The notes under the pieces are model-generated. The model was not told the DNA's origin. It made no database searches and saw only the letters and a list, made by a program, of their open reading frames with translations. Both the position numbers and the translations under genes were made by a program. DNA of 9,893 nucleotides from Candidatus Hydrogenedentota bacterium (GTDB taxonomy: Bacteria > Hydrogenedentota > Hydrogenedentia > Hydrogenedentiales > CAITNO01): contig CAIXUF010000630.1 in NCBI GenBank assembly GCA_903922535.1, positions 1-9,893 of the forward strand, in the 5' to 3' direction. Numbering within the stretch: the first letter of the stretch is position 1; each line of letters starts with the position of its first letter. Of the stretch, positions 1 to 6,968 are shown in pieces.

Positions 1-935
<935 letters not shown>

Positions 936-962
936 GCAACCCCGGCTGGGCTGATTTCGCTT

Positions 963-979
963 CGCCGCCCGCGGCGGCG
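963..979 (+). promoter_or_regulatory. GC-only hairpin in the mreB-mreC gap, just before the mreC ribosome binding site
   Basis: CGCCGCC (963-969), loop CGC, GGCGGCG (973-979) form a perfect 7-base-pair stem that ends where the mreC Shine-Dalgarno sequence GGGAAAGGG (979-987) begins. No U-tract follows, so it is not a standard terminator. It could protect the mreB 3' end, lower read-through, or affect mreC translation. The structure is seen in the sequence; the role is inferred. Confidence 0.45.
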
Positions 980-993
980 GGAAAGGGCGTGTC

Positions 994-1971
994 GTGTTGA
1001 ACCTGGGGCGCATAGTGAGCGAGCACCGGCCCGTGGTGGTCCTGCTGGTGCTTGTCGGCGCGTCGCTGCTGTCGCTCATCCGGGGCACCGAGCCGACCGT
1101 GGTGCAGCGCGGCGTGGTGCGCGCGGTCGCCGCAACGGCCTATCCCTTCCTGTCGGCGAAAAACCGCGTCTCCGACACGGTCTCGCACGCCTACCGCTTT
1201 GTGGCCGACTTTGAAGCCATGCAGAAAGACAACCGCACCCTGTCGGAGGAGGTTGCCCGCCTCAAGAACGGCGTTGCGCGGGCCGCCGCACTCGAAAACG
1301 AAAACGGACGGCTGCGCCGCATGCTGAATTTCACCCGAAAGAATCCGCAGATCACGCTGGAGCCCGTGTCGGTGCTCGAAAGCTTTCAGGGCATGATCCG
1401 CATCGACCGGGGCGCGGTGAACGGGGTGCGCGCGTCCATGGCGGTGATCACCGACGAGGGCGTGGTGGGCGTCGTCACCGATGTGGCCGATTTCACCAGC
1501 ACCGTCGCCACGCTGCACCACATGGACTGCAACGTGGGGGCCATGGTCGAACGCAACCGGCTGCGCGCGTACGACGGGGTCGTCCACGCGGGCGGCAACG
1601 ATCTGAGCCGCCGCAGCATCTGCACGATGGAATACATCGACATGAAGGAGGATGTGCGCGTCGGCGACGTCGTGGTCACCAGTCCCGAAAGCCTGTTCCC
1701 CGCCGGCTACCTTGTCGGACGGGTGAGCGCCGTGCACAACGGCGGCGGCTCCCTGTGGAAGAGCGCCGAGATCATCCCCGCCATAGACCCGTACAAGCTG
1801 GACGAGGTGTTTCTGGTCCGCCGCGACATTGAGGACGCCTCCTATCTGGCGGGCTCCCGCAGCGACTTCCTTGCGGAGACAGCCAATGCGCAGGCGGCCG
1901 CGGGCGAGGCGGTGGCGCGCGGCGGCGAGACGCCGGACACGCGAACCCTGCAGGAGCGGTTTGCCCCATGA
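994..1971 (+). CDS. mreC: Rod shape-determining protein MreC
   Basis: MreC is a bitopic inner-membrane protein whose periplasmic part activates PBP2 within the elongasome. The 325 residues show the family layout: a short cytoplasmic end, one membrane segment at about 13-29 (VVVLLVLVGASLLSLI), a charged coiled coil at about 70-110 (containing LSEEVARLK and LENENGRLRRML), then the beta-rich domain with IRIDRGAVNGVRASMAVI and VVGVVTDVADFTSTVATL. The C-terminal 35 or so residues are Ala/Gly/Glu-rich and probably disordered. I chose the GTG start at 994 because GGGAAAGGG (979-987) sits about 6 bases upstream and the membrane segment then falls at the expected distance from the N terminus. The TGA stop overlaps the mreD ATG in an ATGA arrangement, suggesting translational coupling. 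Confidence 0.95.
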   Translation: MLNLGRIVSEHRPVVVLLVLVGASLLSLIRGTEPTVVQRGVVRAVAATAYPFLSAKNRVSDTVSHAYRFVADFEAMQKDNRTLSEEVARLKNGVARAAALENENGRLRRMLNFTRKNPQITLEPVSVLESFQGMIRIDRGAVNGVRASMAVITDEGVVGVVTDVADFTSTVATLHHMDCNVGAMVERNRLRAYDGVVHAGGNDLSRRSICTMEYIDMKEDVRVGDVVVTSPESLFPAGYLVGRVSAVHNGGGSLWKSAEIIPAIDPYKLDEVFLVRRDIEDASYLAGSRSDFLAETANAQAAAGEAVARGGETPDTRTLQERFAP

Positions 1972-2495
1972 GATGGAAACACCACCCATGGACCCGCCAT
2001 CTGGCATGGCTGGTCACCGTGATTTTCTTCGCGCTGGTGCAGACGAACTGGCCGGACGCGATCAAGCTGCAGGAGGTGGTTCCCGACCTAGTGCTGATCA
2101 TGGTGGTCTACTACGCCATCGCCGAGGGCGAGGAGCGGGCCATGTTCACCGGCCTGGTGGGCGGGCTCTACCAGGATGTCGCCGTGCACACCGTGCTGGG
2201 GCACCACGTGATTTGCCATGTCATTGTCGGGTACACCGTCAGCCGCGTGTCCACCCGGCTGATAACGGAGCACGCGGCGATCAAGGCGGGGCTCGTGCTG
2301 CTGGCGAGCCTGGGCCAGGGGCTCCTTTTCGTGTTCATCCAGTATGTGCAGCAGCCCCAGCGGGGCATGGTCTATCCGCTGCTGAACGCCGCGGTGCCCT
2401 GCGCTTTCTACACGGCGGCGGTGGCGCCAATCCTGTTCCTGATGCTGGACGCCGTCATGGGCCGCCGCGAATCGATCGGGCGGGGCGTCGCCTGA
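1968..2495 (+). CDS. mreD: Rod shape-determining protein MreD
   Basis: MreD is a small integral membrane protein of the elongasome that works with MreC to control PBP2 and RodA. The 175-residue product is almost entirely hydrophobic, with five or six likely membrane helices starting at about residue 12. It carries the recognisable family pattern VVPDLVLIMVVYYAIAEG followed by FTGLVGGLYQDV (the G...G...D signature). Identification rests on this pattern, its length and its place between mreC and mrdA, since MreD proteins are poorly conserved in sequence. The ATG overlaps the mreC stop by four bases, with AGGAG at 1952-1956 as a plausible ribosome binding site. The stop lies one base before the mrdA start. 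Confidence 0.93.
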   Translation: MRWKHHPWTRHLAWLVTVIFFALVQTNWPDAIKLQEVVPDLVLIMVVYYAIAEGEERAMFTGLVGGLYQDVAVHTVLGHHVICHVIVGYTVSRVSTRLITEHAAIKAGLVLLASLGQGLLFVFIQYVQQPQRGMVYPLLNAAVPCAFYTAAVAPILFLMLDAVMGRRESIGRGVA

Positions 2496-2496
2496 G

Positions 2497-4461
2497 ATGC
2501 TGATTCAGCCCAAGAACGAGCCTGAGCGCTACGAGGGCGTCGAAACCCGGGTGCAGTTCTTCGGCGTGCTGCTGCTGGCCGCCCTTGCCGTGCTCTGTTT
2601 CCGCCTGTGGAGCCTGCAGGTGCTCAACCTGAGCGAGTTCACCGCGCTGGCCGAGCACAACCGGGTCTCGCAGACGCGGCTGGCCTCGGATCGCGGGCTC
2701 ATCTTTGCCCAGGGCGGCGTCGTGCTGGCGGACAACAGGGCCAGCGCCGACGCGGTCTTTGTGCCGGGTGAGTGCCCCGAGAACCGCCTGGAAACCGTGA
2801 GCGCGCGGCTTGCCGAGATTACCGGCACGGCGGGGAAATGGGTGACGACGGAGGTGGCCAAGTTCCGGCGCTCGCCCTTCACGCAGATAATCATCAAGCG
2901 CGACCTGACCAAGGCTGATCGCATCCGCATCGAGGAGCACCAGTACGAGCTGCCCGGCGTCACCATCATCGTCCATCCCCAGCGGCGTTACCTGCAGGGC
3001 CAAACGGCCGGACAGCTGCTCGGCTATCTGGGTGAAATCAACCAGAACGAACTGGACGCGTGGAGCACGGAGGGCTACTCGCTGGGCGACCTGGTGGGCA
3101 AGGACGGCCTCGAACGGCAGTATGAGCACGTGCTGCACGGCCAGGACGGCTACATGGTCGTCACCAAGTATGCGTCGGGCCAGCCGCAGTTGCTGACCGA
3201 CCAGTCGGGCCAGCCCTACATTGCCACGCGCGCCACGCGCGGGCACCTGCTTGAGAAGGAGGCGGACCCCGTCCTGCCGCGGTCGGGCCGCCCCCTGCGC
3301 CTGACCCTCGATCTCGGCCTGCAAAAGAAATGCGAGCAGCTTCTGGGCGGCGTGGTGGGGGCCATTGTGGCGCTCAACGCCGACACCGGCGGGGTGCTCG
3401 CCATGGCCAGCACGCCCAACTATGATCCCGGCGTGTTTGTCACCCGCGGACACGACGCCGAGCGCGCCGACCTGCTCATGGGCGGCAATCCGAACCGCAT
3501 GACCCACCGCGCGTTCCGCGAGATCTACCCGCCCGGCTCGGTGTTCAAGGTGCTGCTGGCCAGCGCGGCCCTGGAGGAGGGCGCCATCAAACCCGGCACC
3601 ACCTTCTTCTGCCCGGGACATTTTGAGCTGCCTGGCGGCAGTCGTCCGTGGCACTGTTGGAAACACTCCGGCCACGGGACGGTGGGTGTCGTGGAGGCGC
3701 TCACCTTTTCATGCGATGTGTTCTTCTACAATGTCGGGCTCAAGCTGGGCGTGGACAAGATTTCCAAGTGGTGCCATGCGGTGGGGCTGGGCGAAAAGAC
3801 CGGCCTGGACCTGCCCGGTGAAATGCCGGGGCTCATTCCCGACCGCGACTGGAAGGCAAAGCTGTACGCGGACAAGGACCCCTCGGAGCGACGCTGGTAC
3901 GACGGCGACACGGTCAACCTGAGCATTGGCCAGGGCAGCGCGGCGGCCACGCCCCTGCAGTGCGCCGCGCTCATTGCCTGCATCGTCAACGGCGGCTATC
4001 GGGTGCGCCCGTACCTGTATGAGGGCCTGGGACCGCAGAAATCGGAGCGGCTCTTCGGCGAGTCCACGATCAAGACGGTGACGGAGGGCCTGCGCAAGTG
4101 CGTCCAACAGGGGCCTGCGCCGCCCACCGGCACGGGCTACCTCGCGCACATAGACGGGTTCGACATCATCGGAAAGACCGGGTCGGCGCAGGTCGCGTCC
4201 CAGTCCTTCCAGGACAAGTACAAGGGCGACGAAGAGAGCATCCCCTACGAGATGCGCGAGCATGCCTGGTTCGTGGCCGGCGTGCTGGACCGCGACCCGA
4301 AAATCGCCGTCTGCGTCCTGGTCGAGCACGGGCTGCACGGCGCGCGCGCCGCGGCACCCTACGCCAAACAGGTGATTGAGTATTATTACGGCACCCGCGG
4401 CGATGAGTCCGCGCCTGAAACCGCCCCATCCCCGGATGCGGCCGCGGCGAAAAGGGAGTAA
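2497..4461 (+). CDS. mrdA: Penicillin-binding protein 2 (elongasome transpeptidase)
   Basis: PBP2 is a class B penicillin-binding protein that cross-links new peptidoglycan during elongation as the partner of RodA. The 654-residue product, close to E. coli PBP2 (633), has an N-terminal membrane anchor at about 21-36 followed by RLWSLQVL, the dimerisation/pedestal domain to about residue 260, and a transpeptidase domain. All three catalytic motifs are present: SVFK (catalytic Ser348, Lys351) after YPPG, SCD (405-407) and KTG (560-562, in IGKTGSAQVAS). Cys372, Cys387, His393 and Cys406 surround the active site with the spacing of a zinc site described in other PBP2 proteins (see findings). The C-terminal 20 or so residues are a low-complexity Ala/Pro/Glu tail. 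The start lies one base after the mreD stop and has only a weak G-rich ribosome binding site, so translation is probably coupled to mreD. Confidence 0.96.
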   Translation: MLIQPKNEPERYEGVETRVQFFGVLLLAALAVLCFRLWSLQVLNLSEFTALAEHNRVSQTRLASDRGLIFAQGGVVLADNRASADAVFVPGECPENRLETVSARLAEITGTAGKWVTTEVAKFRRSPFTQIIIKRDLTKADRIRIEEHQYELPGVTIIVHPQRRYLQGQTAGQLLGYLGEINQNELDAWSTEGYSLGDLVGKDGLERQYEHVLHGQDGYMVVTKYASGQPQLLTDQSGQPYIATRATRGHLLEKEADPVLPRSGRPLRLTLDLGLQKKCEQLLGGVVGAIVALNADTGGVLAMASTPNYDPGVFVTRGHDAERADLLMGGNPNRMTHRAFREIYPPGSVFKVLLASAALEEGAIKPGTTFFCPGHFELPGGSRPWHCWKHSGHGTVGVVEALTFSCDVFFYNVGLKLGVDKISKWCHAVGLGEKTGLDLPGEMPGLIPDRDWKAKLYADKDPSERRWYDGDTVNLSIGQGSAAATPLQCAALIACIVNGGYRVRPYLYEGLGPQKSERLFGESTIKTVTEGLRKCVQQGPAPPTGTGYLAHIDGFDIIGKTGSAQVASQSFQDKYKGDEESIPYEMREHAWFVAGVLDRDPKIAVCVLVEHGLHGARAAAPYAKQVIEYYYGTRGDESAPETAPSPDAAAAKRE

Positions 4462-4469
4462 CCCCCGCC

Positions 4470-5666
4470 ATGCCCCCCTCCCGTCGGCTTGAGGTGCAAT
4501 ACCAGGACGTCAGCCTGCGCGTCGTCAACTGGCGCAATCTGCTGCGTGTGGACTGGCTGCTGTCGCTCATGGTGCTGCTGCTCGCCGTGGCCGGCTGGGT
4601 CACCATGTACAGCGCCAGCCGCAGCAGCGACATTTCCTATTTCCACCGGCAGATCATGTACTTCTTCCTGGGCGCGATGGTCACAGTGGCCATTGTGTGC
4701 ATTGACTACCGCTTTCTGGTGGGGCTGGGCCCGCTGATGTACATCGCGGCGATGATCATGCTGCTGGCCGTGCTGGCCGTGGGCACCGTGGCCAAGGGCA
4801 GCGAGCGCTGGCTGGTGCTCGGCCCCTTCCGGTTACAGCCCTCGGAGACGACCAAGCTGATCATGGTCTATGCGCTCACCTGGTACTTTGTCAAACTGGG
4901 CCCGCGCATACGCAAAATCCACTGGTTCCTGCTCACCTTCGTGGTGGCCGGGCTGCCGATCGCGCTGATTCTGAAACAGCCCAACCTGGGAACGGCCGCG
5001 TCGCTCGCGCCGCTGGTCATTGTGATGCTGTTCATCGCCGGCTGCCGTGTCTGGCACCTGGCGGTGGTCGTGCTCATCGGACTGTCCGTCATTCCGGTGA
5101 TGTGGTGGGAAATGCACGATTTCGACCCCGACACCCCCCGGGAACCGCGCGGCTTTTATGAGCTGAAACATTATCAGAAGATGCGCGTGTATGCCTTCCT
5201 GAACCCCGAATACGACCCCCGCGGATCGGGCTGGCACACGCTCCAGAGCAAGATTACCGTCGGCAGCGGCGGCCTCACCGGCAAGGGCTACCTCAAGGGC
5301 ACCCAGACCCGGCTCAACTATTTGCCCGAGCACCACACCGACTTCATCTTTTCCCTGCTCGCCGAGGAGAACGGCTTTGTGGGGGCGATAGTGATCATCG
5401 GTTTGTTTCTGGTGTTCCTGCTGCGGGGATTGTCGTTCGCGCGCGACTGTCCCGACATGGCCGGCACGCTGCTGGCGGCCGGCATCGTCACCATACTGGC
5501 GTTCCACGTGTTCGTGAACATCGCCATCACCATCGGGCTCATGCCCGTGACCGGCATCCCCCTGCCCTTCCTGTCCTTTGGCGGGTCCTTCTACCTGACC
5601 ACCATGGCCGGCGTGGGGGTGCTGCTCAACGTGCCCGCCCGCGGCAAAGGACTAATCGTCGTCTGA
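4470..5666 (+). CDS. mrdB: Peptidoglycan glycosyltransferase RodA (SEDS family)
   Basis: RodA polymerises lipid II into glycan strands at the elongasome and acts with PBP2, encoded directly upstream. The 398-residue polytopic product has the SEDS hallmarks: RWLVLGPFRLQPSETTKL (113-130), KQPNLGTAASL (170-180), an extracellular region with FLNPEYDPRGSGWHTLQSK and VGSGGLTGKG, and PEHHTDFIFSLLAEENGF containing Asp291, which aligns with the essential SEDS catalytic aspartate. The C terminus has GIPLPFLSFGGS. It is assigned to RodA rather than FtsW because it sits directly after PBP2 in an mre operon. ATG 4470 has AGGGAG at 4453-4458; the gap to mrdA is eight bases. Two oddities: Asn172 replaces the usual Asp of PDLGT, and residues about 217-235 (DFDPDTPREPRGFYELKH) look like a charged addition before the usual YQK-R motif. 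It is the last gene of the operon. Confidence 0.95.
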   Translation: MPPSRRLEVQYQDVSLRVVNWRNLLRVDWLLSLMVLLLAVAGWVTMYSASRSSDISYFHRQIMYFFLGAMVTVAIVCIDYRFLVGLGPLMYIAAMIMLLAVLAVGTVAKGSERWLVLGPFRLQPSETTKLIMVYALTWYFVKLGPRIRKIHWFLLTFVVAGLPIALILKQPNLGTAASLAPLVIVMLFIAGCRVWHLAVVVLIGLSVIPVMWWEMHDFDPDTPREPRGFYELKHYQKMRVYAFLNPEYDPRGSGWHTLQSKITVGSGGLTGKGYLKGTQTRLNYLPEHHTDFIFSLLAEENGFVGAIVIIGLFLVFLLRGLSFARDCPDMAGTLLAAGIVTILAFHVFVNIAITIGLMPVTGIPLPFLSFGGSFYLTTMAGVGVLLNVPARGKGLIVV

Positions 5667-5684
5667 CACCGCGGCGCGGTGTCA
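5664..5684. terminator. Perfect hairpin shared by the convergent rodA and SDR stop codons
   Basis: TGACACCGC (5664-5672), loop GGC, GCGGTGTCA (5676-5684) form a perfect 9-base-pair stem. Its left end contains the rodA stop codon TGA (5664-5666) and its right end is the reverse complement of the SDR stop codon (5682-5684). The two genes are only 15 bases apart and converge, so this is the only place for transcription from both sides to end. Neither side has a U-tract, so it may be a weak, factor-dependent or RNA-end-protecting bidirectional terminator. Confidence 0.55.
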
Positions 5685-6440
5685 CGGATAGGTTTGTCCC
5701 GTGGGCCGGATCATGATCTCGTTGACGTTGACATGCGGAGGCAGCGTCAGCAGCCATTGGACGCCGTCGGCGACGGCTTTGGGTTCGAGAAGCTTGCCGA
5801 ACTGGGCGATGTTCTTGCCGAAGTTGTCCTCGGTGAGTCCGGCCACGGCCTGAAATTCGCTGATGACAATGCCGGGCATGACCAGCGACACGCGCACCCC
5901 GTGCGGGCACAGCTCGCGACGGATGGATTCCGTAAGAGCGCCGACGGCAAACTTGCTGGCCCCGTACAGCCCGCTGAACGGGGAAATGTTGCGGCCCACC
6001 ACGGAGCCAATGACCACGATGTCGCCCGCTTTTCGCTGGACGAAGTAAGCCCCTGCGCGGCGCAGCAGATGGGCCACGCCGAAAACGTTGGTTTGGATCA
6101 TGTCCTGCCATTGCGCCTCGTCGCTGCCGAGAATGCCGCCCGCAAGTCCGCGTCCCGCGTTGGCGATGACGATGTCGTACTTGCCGCCACCCCCGTCCCA
6201 CGCCAGTGTGCGCTCCAACAGCACATCGATGTCGCTCGCGACACCGGCGTCTCCCGTCACGGCCAGTGCCCTGCCGCCGCGGGACGCGATAGACGCGGCC
6301 AATTCGGCCAATTTGTCCCCGCGCCGGGCGTAAAGCACCACCGCGGCGCCCGCCTCCGCCAACGCCAGCGCCGTGGCCTGGCCGATGCCGGCACTCGCGC
6401 CTGTGACAATTGCCGTTTTGCCGGAAAGTGACATGTTCAT
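5682..6440 (-). CDS. Short-chain dehydrogenase/reductase (SDR), probably NADP(H)-dependent
   Basis: Classical SDR oxidoreductase of 252 residues, the usual length. A Rossmann fold with TGASAGIG (13-20) binds the cofactor. The second strand ends in YARR (37-40) with basic residues and no acidic one, which favours NADP(H). Asp64 (GDAG), ANAG (93-96), Asn118 and the catalytic Ser146, Tyr159 and Lys163 (YGASK) are all present, so the enzyme should be active. The substrate cannot be read from the sequence. The overall style resembles broad-specificity reductases of the YdfG or 3-ketoacyl/3-ketosphinganine reductase kind. The ATG at 6438-6440 is preferred because AAAGGG lies about 6 bases upstream on the minus strand; a second ATG two codons in is possible. 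It converges with rodA and is divergent from the GNAT gene at 6969. Confidence 0.9.
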   Translation of the reverse strand: MNMSLSGKTAIVTGASAGIGQATALALAEAGAAVVLYARRGDKLAELAASIASRGGRALAVTGDAGVASDIDVLLERTLAWDGGGGKYDIVIANAGRGLAGGILGSDEAQWQDMIQTNVFGVAHLLRRAGAYFVQRKAGDIVVIGSVVGRNISPFSGLYGASKFAVGALTESIRRELCPHGVRVSLVMPGIVISEFQAVAGLTEDNFGKNIAQFGKLLEPKAVADGVQWLLTLPPHVNVNEIMIRPTGQTYP

Positions 6441-6492
6441 TTGAAGCCCTTTCTCACTGGGACAACACCTTTGAAAAACAACGTTTCCGCGT

Positions 6493-6582
6493 CGGATATG
6501 TCCGTTGACGGTAACGGAAAGACGCTGTGTCCGGGTTAAGACCCACCGTCACAGAACATCGGTGGCGCACAACGTCAACCCG
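6493..6582 (-). promoter_or_regulatory. Possible folded 5' leader of the SDR mRNA with alternative pairings
   Basis: Several inverted repeats lie between the SDR promoter and its start. CGGGTT (6532-6537) pairs with AACCCG (6577-6582) and encloses CCACCG (6543-6548) paired with CGGTGG (6560-6565), giving a nested two-stem element. Separately TCCGTT (6501-6506) pairs with AACGGA (6513-6518), and CGGA/TCCG pair within 6493-6504. A competing 7-base stem, GTTGACG (6504-6510) with CGTCAAC (6573-6579), excludes both the nested element and the TCCGTT hairpin. I recognise no known riboswitch. Some of these repeats may instead be DNA-level operator sites, since they contain TGACG. Confidence 0.3.
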
Positions 6583-6630
6583 TATTCGGCCTGTTCTCGT
6601 TTGACTCGATGGAGGGTTTCAACGGGCGGG

Positions 6631-6659
6631 ATTATAGTAACAAAGAAACACACACAACA
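6631..6659 (-). promoter_or_regulatory. Candidate sigma-70-type promoter for the SDR gene
   Basis: On the minus strand there is a perfect -10 hexamer TATAAT (plus-strand ATTATA, 6631-6636). The -35 is weak: TGTTGT at 17-base spacing (6654-6659), or TTGTGT at 15-base spacing (6652-6657). A transcript starting near 6624 would carry a leader of about 180 bases before the SDR start codon. The -10 is seen directly; its use is inferred. Confidence 0.45.
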
Positions 6660-6694
6660 TCATGTGAATCGCTGACAACCTCAAATGCTCCGCC

Positions 6695-6723
6695 CACGTC
6701 AGGGGCGTGACGTGAAGACGTCA
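6695..6723. repeat. Operator-like cluster of TGACGT half-sites
   Basis: CACGTCA (6695-6701), spacer GGGGCG, TGACGTG (6708-6714) is a perfect 7-base inverted repeat. A third half-site ACGTCA (6718-6723) follows inside the palindrome GACGTC (6717-6722). The three CGTCA/TGACG cores are centred at 6699, 6710 and 6721, 11 bases apart, close to one DNA turn. The cluster lies about 60-90 bases upstream of the SDR -10 box and upstream of the GNAT gene, a suitable place for a regulator of either gene. No regulator gene is in the window. Confidence 0.4.
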
Positions 6724-6848
6724 TGAACCGGCAGACGGCGAGCGGCTGGGAAAGTGTGCAAAGCCCCCGACTTTCTGGACGATATGAGTGTTGAGTGGCC
6801 GGTAAAACCGCCGTTTTCCGGAGAAGCCCCGTGGCCCTATTCTTCGGT

Positions 6849-6875
6849 TTGACACAATTCCCCTTCCTGTATTGC
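6849..6875 (+). promoter_or_regulatory. Weak candidate promoter for the GNAT gene
   Basis: TTGACA (6849-6854) is a perfect -35 hexamer. The best -10 nearby is TATTGC (6870-6875) at a short 15-base spacing; at 16-18 bases no hexamer is better. The leader to the GNAT start would be about 90 bases. The -10 is poor, so this is only a suggestion. Confidence 0.22.
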
Positions 6876-6934
6876 ACAGGCATTGTAACGCTTCCCGGGG
6901 CGGCCGGTAGTTGTCAGCATATGTAATGTGCAGG

Positions 6935-6955
6935 ACCGCCTTGCGGTACCGGCGG
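6935..6955 (+). promoter_or_regulatory. Two mutually exclusive hairpins next to the GNAT ribosome binding site
   Basis: ACCGC (6935-6939), loop CTT, GCGGT (6943-6947) is one stem. CCGCC (6936-6940) can instead pair with GGCGG (6951-6955), which would reach into the Shine-Dalgarno region GGGAAAGG (6953-6960) before the ATG at 6969. The pairings share bases, so only one can form at a time. This could tune translation; the stems are short and may be chance. Confidence 0.25.
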
Positions 6956-6968
6956 GAAAGGCGTGTAA

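Larger units (their letters stand above)
6441..6968. other. 528-base divergent intergenic region between the SDR and GNAT genes
   Basis: No convincing protein gene lies here. The possible open frames (for example minus strand 6632-6883) are Cys/Arg/Ser-rich, match no family I know and have no good start context. The SDR-proximal part (6441-6630) is a long leader with possible RNA structure. A TATAAT box is at 6631-6636 on the minus strand. TGACG/CGTCA repeats run through 6507-6723. From about 6724 to 6848 I see nothing definite. A TTGACA box is at 6849-6854 on the plus strand. Base composition is lower in GC than in the flanking genes, as expected for a regulatory stretch. Confidence 0.6.

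Noticed and set aside
1829..2503. Plus-strand frame of 224 codons overlapping mreC and mreD
   Set aside because: Arg/Ala/Gly-rich out-of-frame reading across two well-supported membrane protein genes; no family resemblance.
6601..6638. TTGACT (6601-6606) with TATAGT (6633-6638) as a plus-strand promoter
   Set aside because: The spacing is 26 bases, far from the usual 16-18. The same stretch gives a better minus-strand TATAAT box.
6632..6883. Possible 83-residue minus-strand protein in the divergent intergenic region
   Set aside because: It has no recognisable domain and no good ribosome binding site, and it overlaps the SDR promoter and the TGACG repeats. The composition looks random.
6441..6968. 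Known riboswitches (cyclic-di-GMP, cobalamin, glycine, Moco) or a tRNA in the long intergenic region
   Set aside because: I found none of the conserved cores I know for these classes and no cloverleaf with a TTCGA-type arm.
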